Assembly: GCF_026340975.1 (NCBI RefSeq)
Contig: NZ_JAPEOS010000002.1
Location: forward strand, 1,196,501 to 1,260,500
Source of the DNA: Streptomyces sp. NBC_01214
Lineage (GTDB): Bacteria; Actinomycetota; Actinomycetes; Streptomycetales; Streptomycetaceae
Length of the DNA stretch: 64,000 nucleotides
Direction: 5' to 3'
In this document: positions 17,104 to 25,807 of the stretch, piece by piece
Position numbering within the stretch: position 1 is the first letter of the stretch
Layout of the letters: every line of letters begins with the position of its first letter
Translations under genes and position numbers: made by a program
The notes under the pieces: generated by a model
What the model saw: the letters and a program-made list of their open reading frames with translations, nothing else
What the model was told of the DNA's origin: nothing
Databases searched by the model: none

Positions 17104-18237
17104 ATGACTGAGAACCTGCCGCGCACCGACCGTCCCCTTCGCGTCCTGGCCGCCATGTCCGGGGGCGTGGACTCCGCCGTTGCCGCCGCCCGCGCCGTCG
17201 AAGCCGGGCACGACGTGACCGGCGTCCACCTCGCGCTCTCCGCGAACCCGCAGTCCTTCCGGACCGGCGCCCGCGGCTGCTGCACCATCGAGGACTCCCG
17301 CGACGCCCGCCGGGCCGCCGACGTCATCGGCATCCCGTTCTACGTCTGGGACCTCGCCGAGCGCTTCCGCGAGGACGTCGTCGAGGACTTCATCTCCGAG
17401 TACGAGGCCGGGCGCACCCCGAACCCGTGCCTGCGCTGCAACGAGAAGATCAAGTTCGCGGCGCTGCTCGACAAGGCCCTCGCGCTCGGCTTCGACGCCG
17501 TCTGCACCGGTCACTACGCGACCGTCGTGCTCACCGAGGACGGCTCCCGCGAGCTGCACCGCGCCTCCGACATGGCCAAGGACCAGTCGTACGTCCTCGG
17601 GGTCCTCGACGAGAAGCAGCTCGCCCACGCCCTCTTCCCGCTCGGTGACACCCTCACCACCAAGGAAGAGATCCGCGCCGAGGCCGAGGAGCGGGGGCTG
17701 GCCGTCGCGAAGAAGCCCGACAGCCACGACATCTGCTTCATCGCCGACGGCGACACCCAGGGCTTCCTCGCGAACCGCCTCGGCAAGGCCGAGGGCGACA
17801 TCGTCGACGGGGCGACCGGCGAGAAGGTCGGCACCCACGACGGCGCCTTCGGCTTCACCATCGGCCAGCGCAAGGGCCTGCGCATCGGCCACCCCGCCCC
17901 CGACGGCAAGCCGCGCTACGTCCTCGACATCTCCCCGGTGAACAACACCGTCACCGTCGGCCCCGTCGAGGCCCTCGACGTCACCGCGCTCACCGCGATC
18001 CGCCCCCGCTGGTGCGGAGCCGTGGCCGCCGCCCCGGGCACCTACACCGCCCAGCTGCGCGCCCACGGCGGCGAGACCGAGGTCTTCGCCGAGGTCGTGG
18101 ACGGCGAGCTGCGCGTCTCCTTCACCGAGCCGGTCCGCGGCGTGGCCCCCGGCCAGGCGATCGTGCTCTACGACGGCACCCGCGTGGTCGGCTCGGCCAC
18201 CATCGCGACCACGACGCGGGCCGCCGCCACCGTCTGA
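17104..18237 (+). CDS. mnmA: tRNA-specific 2-thiouridylase
   Basis: A 377-residue PP-loop ATPase that puts sulfur on U34 of tRNA(Lys/Glu/Gln). The PP-loop SGGVDS is at residues 19-24. The nucleophilic cysteine is residue 109 in NPCLRCNEKIKF and the second catalytic cysteine is residue 211 in HDICFIADG. Both are the family residues, and the C-terminal beta-barrel region is complete. It probably takes sulfur from the nearby cysteine desulfurase. It is the last core gene before the defence island. Confidence 0.97.
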   Translation: MTENLPRTDRPLRVLAAMSGGVDSAVAAARAVEAGHDVTGVHLALSANPQSFRTGARGCCTIEDSRDARRAADVIGIPFYVWDLAERFREDVVEDFISEYEAGRTPNPCLRCNEKIKFAALLDKALALGFDAVCTGHYATVVLTEDGSRELHRASDMAKDQSYVLGVLDEKQLAHALFPLGDTLTTKEEIRAEAEERGLAVAKKPDSHDICFIADGDTQGFLANRLGKAEGDIVDGATGEKVGTHDGAFGFTIGQRKGLRIGHPAPDGKPRYVLDISPVNNTVTVGPVEALDVTALTAIRPRWCGAVAAAPGTYTAQLRAHGGETEVFAEVVDGELRVSFTEPVRGVAPGQAIVLYDGTRVVGSATIATTTRAAATV

Positions 18238-18333
18238 GTGGGCCGCCTGCTTTGCCCCTCCGCCCTCACGACCCCCGTCAAGGTGGCCTGACGGCACGCT
18301 GGCGCATTGCTGCGGTAGGTCTTAGGCTGCCCA

Positions 18334-18350
18334 GTACGGATTACCCGTAC
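18334..18350. promoter_or_regulatory. Dyad upstream of rloA, candidate operator
   Basis: GTACGG-ATTAC-CCGTAC, a perfect 6-bp inverted repeat around five bases, 51 bases before the rloA start and within the only A/T-richer stretch between mnmA and rloA. It could be a repressor site or a promoter-proximal element for the island; there is no direct evidence for either. Confidence 0.35.
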
Positions 18351-18401
18351 GAAAGCGCCTAAGGCGGCGAATCGCTAGCCCGCCGCACTGGGAGGTCGGT
18401 C

Positions 18402-19733
18402 ATGTTGCTCAGCTTCCGGGTGGCTAATCACCGGTCCATCCGAGACGAGCAAGAGCTCTCGCTCGTCGCGACGGAATTCAACGAGAGAACCGGTCGGGGA
18501 ACGGGCACCCGCTCGGACGGCAAGCCCGTGTCGGTGCTTCCCGCGGTCGGAATCTTCGGGGCCAACGCGTCGGGCAAGTCCAACATCCTCAGTGCCATGC
18601 GCTTCATGCGGTCCGCGATCCTTGAATCGCTGGCTGACTGGGACCGGGGCCCAGGAGTCCCGCGGGAGCCCTTCGAACTCGCCGACGAAGCATCCGAGGA
18701 CACCAGCCTCTTCGAAGTCGAGCTTCTGCTTGGCCGCGACGAGAAGATCCGGTACACCTACGGCTTCGAGCTCTCGGACGACCGGGTCGAGAGCGAGTGG
18801 CTCCACGCGTACCCGGCTGGCCGCCGCCAGGTGTGGTTCGACCGCGAAGCCGACAGGCCGGAGGCGGACGGGGGCGAGTTCCGGTTCCCGGGCACCGGAC
18901 TGACCGGCCGCAAGGATCTCAAGGACCTCCTCGTCGCCACCACGCGGTCGAACGCCCTCTTCCTGACCGTCGGTGCGGCCCTGAACCACCCCCAGCTCTC
19001 CGCCGTCCACCGCTGGTTCCGCGACAACCTCTGGCTGGTGACCACCGGCAAGGACGTGGTGGAGCGCACGGCATGGACCCGTGAGCGGCTGACCGGCAGT
19101 CACGCGGCGGAGATGCGCGACCGCCTCGTCACGATGCTCACATCGGCTGACCTCGGTGTCACGGGAGTCGAGGTCGACCCCGAAACCGGGGACGTACAGT
19201 TGCTGCACCGTGGCGCGGCCGGCTCCGTACGGCCGCTGGACTTCTGGAAGCAGGAGTCTCTGGGCACACACGCGTGGTTCGCCTTCCTCGGGCCCCTGCT
19301 GACCATGCTGACCAGGAAGGGCGGTGGCGTGCTGCTCGCCGACGAGCTGGACTCCAGCCTGCACCCGCTGCTCGCGGCGGAGGTCGTCCGTCTCTTCCAG
19401 GACGAGGACGCCAACCCGGGGCTCGCGCAGCTGGTCTTCACCACGCATGACGCCACCCTGCTCGGCCCGTCCGTCGTGGAGCGCCCCCTCGACCGGGATC
19501 AGGTCTGGATCGCGGTCAAGGAGGGAAGTGGAGAGTCCTCCCTCTACCCGCTCCTCGCCGCCCGCAAGGCACGCAACGACGAGAACCTGGAGCGCCGGTA
19601 CCTGCACGGCCACTACGGCGGGGTGCCGCGCCTGGCCACGGGTGAGGTCGCTCGCCAGCTCTCCGTGCTGGAAAGGCGCCTGGCGCAGCAGACGGAATCG
19701 GAACCGGAGTCGAAGGCGACGACGACAGCGTGA
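18402..19733 (+). CDS. rloA: RloA-like AAA/ABC-type ATPase of an RloAB defence pair
   Basis: A 443-residue ATPase of the SMC/OLD-like AAA_15/21 group. Walker A GANASGKS is at residues 53-60 after the typical MLLSFRVANHRSIRDEQELS opening. An ABC-like signature QESLGTHAWF lies at 284-293, Walker B/D-loop VLLADELDSSLHP at 310-322, and the switch FTTHD at 346-350. The start has GGGAGG upstream. Its stop overlaps the next gene by GTGA, so the two proteins are made together. Such ATPase/RloB pairs were first noted as restriction-linked genes and are thought to act against phage. Here they sit directly upstream of hsdM. The proximity is seen; the defence role is inferred from family. Confidence 0.88.
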   Translation: MLLSFRVANHRSIRDEQELSLVATEFNERTGRGTGTRSDGKPVSVLPAVGIFGANASGKSNILSAMRFMRSAILESLADWDRGPGVPREPFELADEASEDTSLFEVELLLGRDEKIRYTYGFELSDDRVESEWLHAYPAGRRQVWFDREADRPEADGGEFRFPGTGLTGRKDLKDLLVATTRSNALFLTVGAALNHPQLSAVHRWFRDNLWLVTTGKDVVERTAWTRERLTGSHAAEMRDRLVTMLTSADLGVTGVEVDPETGDVQLLHRGAAGSVRPLDFWKQESLGTHAWFAFLGPLLTMLTRKGGGVLLADELDSSLHPLLAAEVVRLFQDEDANPGLAQLVFTTHDATLLGPSVVERPLDRDQVWIAVKEGSGESSLYPLLAARKARNDENLERRYLHGHYGGVPRLATGEVARQLSVLERRLAQQTESEPESKATTTA

Positions 19734-20569
19734 GCAGACCACCCGCGGAGAGCCGGCGCGTCAACCGGCGGAAGAATCGGCACGATGCGCCTCGGCCGAT
19801 GCGGCGCGACCTTGGCTCCTATTCGGATGAGTCATCCCGGATCGTCTATGTCGCGGCCGAGGGGGAGCGGACCGAGGACGACTACATCAAGCTCCTCAAC
19901 GACACCTACCGCGACGGTCCCGGGGAGAAGTTCTTCCTGCGCTTCTCCCCCGTCAGGAAGGGGCTGCGCCCGGACCAGGTCGTCGACCACGTGATCTCTC
20001 AGGCATCGAGCCCGCAGGACGAGAAGTGGGCACTCTTCGACCGGGACACCGAGGACAACCGCGACGACGCCATCCGTGACGCCATGCGCGATGCCGCTCA
20101 GAAGGGCGTGCAGGTAGCGCTGTCGCACCCGTCCATCGAGCTGTGGCTGCTGCTGCACTTCCAGCAGTTCACCAGCCAGGAGGAGGGCCGCAGCGGTGTG
20201 ATCAAGGACCGGCTGCGCAAGCATCCGAAGGCCGAGGGCTTCGCCGAGTACGACACGAAGTCGGGCGGCCGGGGCAAGGGACTGGCGGGCCAGCGCGGAC
20301 AGTCCCTCATCGGAAAAGAAAAGACGGCGGTCGACAACGCGCGCAAGCTTGTCGACATGTGCCCGCACGGCAGCTGCTCCGCGAAGAACCTCAACCTCGA
20401 CAAGATCCCCGGTCCGGGTACTGAGACGTACGAGCAGTGGAACCGCCGCTCGGGCCACGCCGACGGCTGCGACCCGCTCAAGCGCGACCCGTCCACCGAC
20501 CTGTGGCGTCTGCTCGCCTCGCTGGGCATCGGGACGCAGAAGCCCGGGCCGAACATCCGCCGACATTGA
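19730..20569 (+). CDS. rloB: RloB-family protein (probable effector nuclease of the RloAB pair)
   Basis: A 279-residue protein with the RloB domain. The opening strand VYVAAEGERTEDDY (residues 39-52) contains the EGE(K/R)TE motif, followed by WALFDRDT (100-107) and LSHPSIELWLLLHF (131-144). The acidic pattern is TOPRIM-like and suggests metal-dependent nuclease activity. The basic N-terminus (RRVNRRKNRHD) could bind nucleic acid. The GTG start overlaps the rloA stop. The C-terminal 60 residues show nothing recognisable. Analogy to other ATPase-plus-TOPRIM systems suggests the ATPase senses phage and licenses this protein, which is inference. Confidence 0.85.
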   Translation: MSRPPAESRRVNRRKNRHDAPRPMRRDLGSYSDESSRIVYVAAEGERTEDDYIKLLNDTYRDGPGEKFFLRFSPVRKGLRPDQVVDHVISQASSPQDEKWALFDRDTEDNRDDAIRDAMRDAAQKGVQVALSHPSIELWLLLHFQQFTSQEEGRSGVIKDRLRKHPKAEGFAEYDTKSGGRGKGLAGQRGQSLIGKEKTAVDNARKLVDMCPHGSCSAKNLNLDKIPGPGTETYEQWNRRSGHADGCDPLKRDPSTDLWRLLASLGIGTQKPGPNIRRH

Positions 20570-20653
20570 GCGGACGGTTTCCGTCAGGCACCCCAGCCCG
20601 ACTACGCTGCCGGAGTTCTCCCGAAACTCCCACGGCTTACGAAGGACCGGTGC

Positions 20654-23254
20654 GTGGCTCGTATCACACTGCCCCAGCTGGAACGGCACCTCTTCTCGGC
20701 CGCGGACATCCTGCGTGGCCGGATGGACGCCTCGGAGTACCGCGACTACATCTTCGGGATGCTGTTCCTGAAGCGCTCCTCCGACGAGTTCCAGCCGGAG
20801 TGGGAGCGTGTCTACAAGCAGGCCATGGAGCAGACCAAAGACCGGGCGAAGGCTCTGGAGCGGGCCAACGACCCGGACAAGTACCCGCGAGTCTTCTACG
20901 TCCCGCCCCGGGCCCGCTGGTGGAAGGGCCCGCACGAGAACCCGGAGCAGCCCGAGCACCCGCTGCCCGGCCTCTCCATGCTGGTCGACAAGGTCGGAGA
21001 GAGCCTGGACCAGGCGCTGGTGGCCCTGCAGGGCAGCCACAGCCGGCTGGCGGGCGTGGCCTCGCACATCTCCTTCAACGAGATCGTCGGCACCAAGCCG
21101 CGCTTCACGAGCGCCGAGCTGCGCTCGCTCATCCGCCATTTCAGCCTGTACCGCCTGCGCAACGAGGACTTCGAGTTCCCCGACATGCTGGGCGCGGCGT
21201 ACGAGTACCTGCTCGCCCGGTTCGCCGACTCGGCGGGCCAGCGCGGTGGTGAGTTCTACACCCCGCGCGAGGTCGTGCGGATGATGGTCCGCCTTGTCGA
21301 CCCGCAGCCCGGGGACAGCGTCTACGACCCCTGCGCGGGATCGGGCGGCATGCTGATCGCGGCGCATGAGCACGTGGAGGAACACGGCGGATCGCCGGAC
21401 GACCTGTCGATCAACGGTCAGGACAAGAACGGCCCCTCCTGGTCCATGGCCAGCATGAACATGGTCCTCCACGGCATCCGTGAGTTCGATCTCCAACACG
21501 GCGACACCCTGACCGAGCCCCTGCACCTGACCCCGGCCGGGCGCCTGCGTACCTTCACCAAGGTGCTGTCGAACCCGCCGTTCTCGCTGAACTACGACGC
21601 CGAGCTCGTCGCCAAGGCCGACGACAAGCACGGCTGGCGGATGAAGTGGGGCGACACCCCGGAGAACGGCAAGAAGGCCGACCTCATGTTCGTCCAGCAC
21701 ATGATCTCCGTGCTGGAGGCGCGGGGCACGGCTGCCACGGTCATGCCGCACGGTGTGCTGTTCCGCAGCGGCAAGGAGCGGGACATCCGCGTCAAGCTGC
21801 TGGAGGACGACTGCATCGAGGCCGTGATCGGTCTCGGCCCCAACCTCTTCTACGGGACGGGCATCCCGGCCTGCATCCTGGTCCTGCGGCCTCCGCACCG
21901 CAAGCGCGGCCAGCGGGAGGGGCATGTCCTCTTCATCAACGCGGACCGCGACTTCCGGGCCGTGCGCAACCAGAACGAACTCGGCCCCGAGCACGTCGAG
22001 AAGATCGCGACGGTCTTCAAGCACTGGCGGGAGGAGCCGGGCTACTCGCGCGCGGTGAGCGTCGAGGACCTGCTCGCCGCCGACGCCAATCTGAACATCC
22101 GCCGCTGGGTGGACAACTCCCCGCCCGCGGAGCCCCAGGATGTCCGCGCGCACCTGTACGGCGGGGTGCCGAAGTCCGAGATCGAGGCGAAGGCGAAGCT
22201 GTTCGCGGCGTACGGCGTCGACTCGGCGGCGCTCTTCGCTCCGCGTGCCGACGACGAGGAGTACGTCGACTTCCTCCCGGAGGGCCCGGAGGCGACGGCT
22301 GCCCGAGTCCCCGCGCTGACAGCGGCGAAGGAAGCGGCGCTGCGGGAGACGTACGAGAAGTGGTGGTCGGAGCAGAGCGCCCACTTCTCGGCGTTGATCG
22401 CGAACCAGCGCCTGATGAAGCTGCGTGATCAGTTGGTTTCCGACTTCACCAAGGCCATCGGCAAGCCCGGAGTGTTGGACGAGTACACGACGGCCGGCAT
22501 CATGGCCGACTGGTGGACGGTCACGCGCTACGACCTGAAGGCGCTTGCGGCAGGCGGGTACGAGCGCGTACTCGACGGCTGGGTCGACTCGGTAGAGACG
22601 ATGATCGAACCGGTCGTACCGGAGACGGACGAGCCCAGCACCGGTTCCGGCGCCGGACGTGGCCGGGGCCGTACGAAGACCTCCGTCTCGGCTGCGGATC
22701 GCCGCCGCGCGATGGACGAGCCGGTGGTCCGGGTGCTGATCCCGGAGTTCCTGGCCGAGGTGTCCCGCGCGGATGAGGCCTTGGCTGCGGCTGATGCGGC
22801 CTGCAAGACGGCAGTGGAAGAACTGGCCACCGCCCAGCCCCCCACCGCAGACCCTGATGGGGACGCCGAAGAGGACGCGGAGGAGCGAACCCCGGTCGCC
22901 CCCGAGGAGCTGGCTCGGTTGGAGGCTGTGGTCGCCCGCTGCCGCAAGGACCGCACGGCGGCATCGAAGAAGCGCTCGGCACTGGACGCGCGCTTCCTCT
23001 CTGCCTTGAAGGCCGCCGCCAAGCTCGCGAAGGAAGAGGACGGCGGCGCGCAGAGCGTGGTCCTGTCCGTGCTGGACACCGCCGTGTTTACCCGCCTTGA
23101 CGCGGCAGTCGCCGCGGGCCGCCGCGAACTGGTCGCGTCCGTACAGCGGTGGGCGAAGAAGTACGCCGTCTCGCTCGAGGACCTTGAGACGGAGAGTATC
23201 GGCGCGGCGGGCGAGTTCGGCACTTGGCTGAAGGAGCTTGGCTATGCGCGGTAG
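20654..23254 (+). CDS. hsdM: Type I restriction-modification methyltransferase subunit with long C-terminal extension
   Basis: An 866-residue adenine-N6 methyltransferase subunit; ordinary HsdM proteins have about 500 residues. The HsdM N-terminal helical domain spans about 1-150. The SAM-binding motif is YDPCAGSGGML at 224-234 and the catalytic motif NPPF at 307-310. The catalytic domain ends near residue 490. The remaining 376 residues include a WWSEQSAHFSAL region, a Gly/Arg linker (about 655-665) and alanine/glutamate-rich helices likely to form coiled coils (about 700-830). The GTG start has GAAGGA seven bases upstream. It overlaps hsdS by 11 bases. Confidence 0.95.
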   Translation: MARITLPQLERHLFSAADILRGRMDASEYRDYIFGMLFLKRSSDEFQPEWERVYKQAMEQTKDRAKALERANDPDKYPRVFYVPPRARWWKGPHENPEQPEHPLPGLSMLVDKVGESLDQALVALQGSHSRLAGVASHISFNEIVGTKPRFTSAELRSLIRHFSLYRLRNEDFEFPDMLGAAYEYLLARFADSAGQRGGEFYTPREVVRMMVRLVDPQPGDSVYDPCAGSGGMLIAAHEHVEEHGGSPDDLSINGQDKNGPSWSMASMNMVLHGIREFDLQHGDTLTEPLHLTPAGRLRTFTKVLSNPPFSLNYDAELVAKADDKHGWRMKWGDTPENGKKADLMFVQHMISVLEARGTAATVMPHGVLFRSGKERDIRVKLLEDDCIEAVIGLGPNLFYGTGIPACILVLRPPHRKRGQREGHVLFINADRDFRAVRNQNELGPEHVEKIATVFKHWREEPGYSRAVSVEDLLAADANLNIRRWVDNSPPAEPQDVRAHLYGGVPKSEIEAKAKLFAAYGVDSAALFAPRADDEEYVDFLPEGPEATAARVPALTAAKEAALRETYEKWWSEQSAHFSALIANQRLMKLRDQLVSDFTKAIGKPGVLDEYTTAGIMADWWTVTRYDLKALAAGGYERVLDGWVDSVETMIEPVVPETDEPSTGSGAGRGRGRTKTSVSAADRRRAMDEPVVRVLIPEFLAEVSRADEALAAADAACKTAVEELATAQPPTADPDGDAEEDAEERTPVAPEELARLEAVVARCRKDRTAASKKRSALDARFLSALKAAAKLAKEEDGGAQSVVLSVLDTAVFTRLDAAVAAGRRELVASVQRWAKKYAVSLEDLETESIGAAGEFGTWLKELGYAR

Positions 23255-24458
23255 TTTCGTCGAACTCGACGATCTGCTCTGCCGTATCGAGGCCGGCAAG
23301 AGCCCAATGGCTGATGACGTTCCTGCTGGCCATGGCGAGTGGGGCGTGCTCAAGGTTAGCGCGATCCAGGGGGGCCGGTTCGTAGCGAGAGAGAATAAAG
23401 CCGTTCGCGACGCGTCGCTGATTCAACCGCTGTACGAGGTGCGGCCCGGCGATCTGCTGATGACGCGTGCCAACACCGAGGAACTCGTTGGCCTCGCCTG
23501 CGTTGCCGTTGCTCCTCCTCCGCGCCTCATGCTCAGTGACAAGACCTTGCGCCTCGTCGTGAACGAATCGCTAGCTGATCCGGCTTTCTTGGCCCTCGTG
23601 CTGGCGCAACCGTCTCTCCGGCAGCGGATCCGGTCGCTGGCCACTGGGACAAGCGGCAGCATGAAGAACATCGGCCAAGAACAGATCCGGCGGCTACCAG
23701 TGCCGGATATCTCACTCGCTGAACAGCGCCGAATCGTGGCCGCCTACGAGGCGATCGAGCGTCGCATCGCCGTGCTGGAGCGTGTATGTGACAAGCGTCG
23801 AACAGTGCAGAGTGCTCTGATCGCCCGGTCATCCGTTCCTGGGAACCGTAGGATCCCGCTCAAGTCGTGGCTCCAGCGGATCGAGGCTGGCAAGAGCCCT
23901 CTTGCTGAAGGTTTCCCGGCCGGACCCGGTGAGTGGGGGGTGCTCAGGGTCAGCGCGGTGCAAGCCGGTCGCTTTGTCGCACGTGAGAACAAGGTCCTCC
24001 GCGATCCTTCCCTGATCAGCCCGCAGTATGAAGTCAGGGAGGGAGACCTGCTGATGACTCGCGCCAACACCGAGGACCTTGTCGGCCTCGCGTGTGTGGC
24101 GCATCAACCGCCACCCAGACTCATGATGAGCGACAAGACCCTGAGGCTTGTGCTTGATGAGTCGGTTGCGGTCGCCGCATACGTCGAGGCCGTCTTGGCG
24201 AGCTCGGAAGTCCGTGTACAGATCAAGGCGGCGGCGACAGGTACGAGTGGCAGCATGAAGAACATCGGTCAGGCAGCTATTGAGCGACTGGCCGTGCCGG
24301 ACGTTCCAGTTCATGAGCAAAGGCGCGTATCCGACGCGTTGCTGTGGAGCAGGAAGCAAGTCGAAGTTCTGGGAAGGCAGATTGAGAAGCTACATGTGGT
24401 GCAGCAGGGGCTCGTTGAGGACCTGCTGAGTGGCCGAGTGCGCGTGCCGTTGGGCTGA
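23244..24458 (+). CDS. hsdS: Type I restriction-modification specificity subunit with two nearly identical recognition halves
   Basis: A 404-residue HsdS. Each half has a target-recognition domain followed by a conserved helix region. Residues 14-109 align without a gap to 212-307 at a constant offset of 198, with 76 of 96 positions identical by my count. Both begin RIEAGKSP and both contain GDLLMTRANTE. The block ATGTSGSMKNIGQ also repeats (133-145 and 331-343). Two alike domains predict a palindromic bipartite target. Start choice: ATG 23244 has AAGGAG seven bases upstream; a TTG six bases earlier is less likely. Third codon positions are much richer in A/T (AGA, AAA and AAT occur) than in neighbours, suggesting recent transfer. 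It overlaps hsdM by 11 bases. Confidence 0.93.
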   Translation: MRGSFVELDDLLCRIEAGKSPMADDVPAGHGEWGVLKVSAIQGGRFVARENKAVRDASLIQPLYEVRPGDLLMTRANTEELVGLACVAVAPPPRLMLSDKTLRLVVNESLADPAFLALVLAQPSLRQRIRSLATGTSGSMKNIGQEQIRRLPVPDISLAEQRRIVAAYEAIERRIAVLERVCDKRRTVQSALIARSSVPGNRRIPLKSWLQRIEAGKSPLAEGFPAGPGEWGVLRVSAVQAGRFVARENKVLRDPSLISPQYEVREGDLLMTRANTEDLVGLACVAHQPPPRLMMSDKTLRLVLDESVAVAAYVEAVLASSEVRVQIKAAATGTSGSMKNIGQAAIERLAVPDVPVHEQRRVSDALLWSRKQVEVLGRQIEKLHVVQQGLVEDLLSGRVRVPLG

Positions 24459-24471
24459 CGTCCGGAACGGC

Positions 24472-24657
24472 TCAGCTGCTCGTCCGCGCGGCACTGGTAA
24501 TCAGCGCTGCGAGTGCAGTCCTGTTGGTCGTGATGACGCGGGTGGGGAAGACGCTGTCCCGGATCGCCACACCATCGCCCTCGCAGACTGCCACCTCGAC
24601 GCAGTTGTTGCCTCCAGCGTCGGAGTACGACGACTTGAACCAGACCAGCTCGGACAA
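24472..24657 (-). CDS. DUF397 small protein, partner of the adjacent XRE regulator
   Basis: A 61-residue protein with the DUF397 signature: VWFKSSYSDAGGNNCVEVAV then GVAIRDSVFP. In Streptomyces such genes pair with XRE/DUF5753 regulators (for example the Scr1/Scr2 type, described as toxin-antitoxin-like). The start is a TTG with AGAGG upstream, 12 bases after the regulator's stop, so the two form one unit. It lies tail-to-tail with hsdS, 13 bases away. Confidence 0.85.
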   Translation of the reverse strand: MSELVWFKSSYSDAGGNNCVEVAVCEGDGVAIRDSVFPTRVITTNRTALAALITSAARTSS

Positions 24658-24669
24658 GAGCGCTACCTC

Positions 24670-25524
24670 TTACAGTTCTCTGGCAATCGCACGGATGAAG
24701 TCCCTTGACGCCTTCGGAGTCAACGCCTTTTTCTCCACCAAGTCCAGCCGGGTACGGAAGTGAGCCAACTGTGTGGGCGCGTCGATGAAGACTGCCCCGG
24801 TCGGGGAATCCATGTGGACTGTGTCCAGATGCTGGTTGGTGGCCTCCGCGTAGAGGACTGACGAGTCCCCCATGAGCGGGAACCCTTCTGCCGCGAACGG
24901 GATGACGAGGAAGGTCACGTTGGCGCGCTCGCTCGACTCGGCGAGATGGTTGAGCTGAGCCTGAGCCACCGCTCTGCCGCCGAGTTGCATCCGCAGGGCG
25001 GCCTCGTGGATCACGCCGACGTACGGGGTGGTGCCGTCTCCAGTCACCACGCCCTGGCGGGCCAGACGATGAGCGACACGCAGTTCCACCTCCAGGCGCG
25101 GTAGAGGCGGGGTGAAGAGTTCGAAGATCGCTCGGGAGTGATCCTCGGTCTGAAACAGGCCTGGGAGATGTGTCGTCTGTACCGTTCGCAGTCGGATCGC
25201 GTCCTGCTCAAGTTCAGAGACGTCCAGAAACCCGGTAGGGATCTTCCCTCGGTACTCCTCCCACCACACGCCCTTGCGTCCACCCGTCATGGAGGCAAGA
25301 GCCTCGATCAAGCCGGCGTCGTCGCACTCGTAGATGCTTGCGAGCCGGCGAAGACGCTCCTCGCTGATACCGAAGCGCCCGGCCTCGATGTTGGAGATCA
25401 CGGTGCGGTCGGTTCCGAGGAGGCTCGCAGCTGTGGGCGCCGTCATGTCTGCGGCCTTGCGAAGCCGTCGAAGTTCGGCGCCGAACCGACGTTGGCGGAT
25501 GGTGGGGGCATGCCTGGGGGCCAT
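24670..25524 (-). CDS. XRE-family transcriptional regulator with DUF5753 domain
   Basis: A 284-residue cytoplasmic DNA-binding protein. The helix-turn-helix spans residues about 13-68 (FGAELRRLRKAADMTAPTAA then GTDRTVISNIEAGRFGISEE). The C-terminal DUF5753 ligand-like domain spans about 100-280 (LRTVQTTHLPGLFQTEDHSR, RMQLGGRAVAQAQ, ending FIRAIAREL). The start has AGGAGAG six bases upstream. It is transcribed away from the ATPase gene at 25808 and is followed by DUF397. Lying between hsdS and hsdR, it is a candidate controller of hsdR or of the whole island. Confidence 0.9.
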   Translation of the reverse strand: MAPRHAPTIRQRRFGAELRRLRKAADMTAPTAASLLGTDRTVISNIEAGRFGISEERLRRLASIYECDDAGLIEALASMTGGRKGVWWEEYRGKIPTGFLDVSELEQDAIRLRTVQTTHLPGLFQTEDHSRAIFELFTPPLPRLEVELRVAHRLARQGVVTGDGTTPYVGVIHEAALRMQLGGRAVAQAQLNHLAESSERANVTFLVIPFAAEGFPLMGDSSVLYAEATNQHLDTVHMDSPTGAVFIDAPTQLAHFRTRLDLVEKKALTPKASRDFIRAIAREL

Positions 25525-25807
25525 TCAACTCTCCTTGCTCGCGCACAGTTTGCCGATGCGGGTGGTGCCAGTCCACTGGAACGTAAATATTCACTCGTTA
25601 AAGCGAGATGGGTAGCACCGTTATGCAGAACGTGGCTACGGTGTGAGGCAAGCCACAACAATCCCACCGCCCGAGTCGCCGGAAGCGCACCGGATGCCCG
25701 GCCCGTCAAGGGGTCGGCACCGGCAAGCCACCGGCACGGAGTGGACGTTGCTAACGCGACGCGTGGCCGACGCAATGGCCCGTCACGCCGCACATGGAGG
25801 TGCCCGC

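Noticed and set aside
19832..23353. A 1173-codon open frame on the minus strand opposite rloB and hsdM
   Set aside because: It is a high-GC shadow frame. The plus strand carries complete, motif-rich RloB and HsdM proteins, while the antisense frame shows only low-complexity composition.
23244..24458. hsdS as a tandem-duplication assembly artefact or pseudogene
   Set aside because: The frame is intact, the two halves differ at about a fifth of positions spread evenly, and the gap-free 198-residue offset equals the natural HsdS half length.
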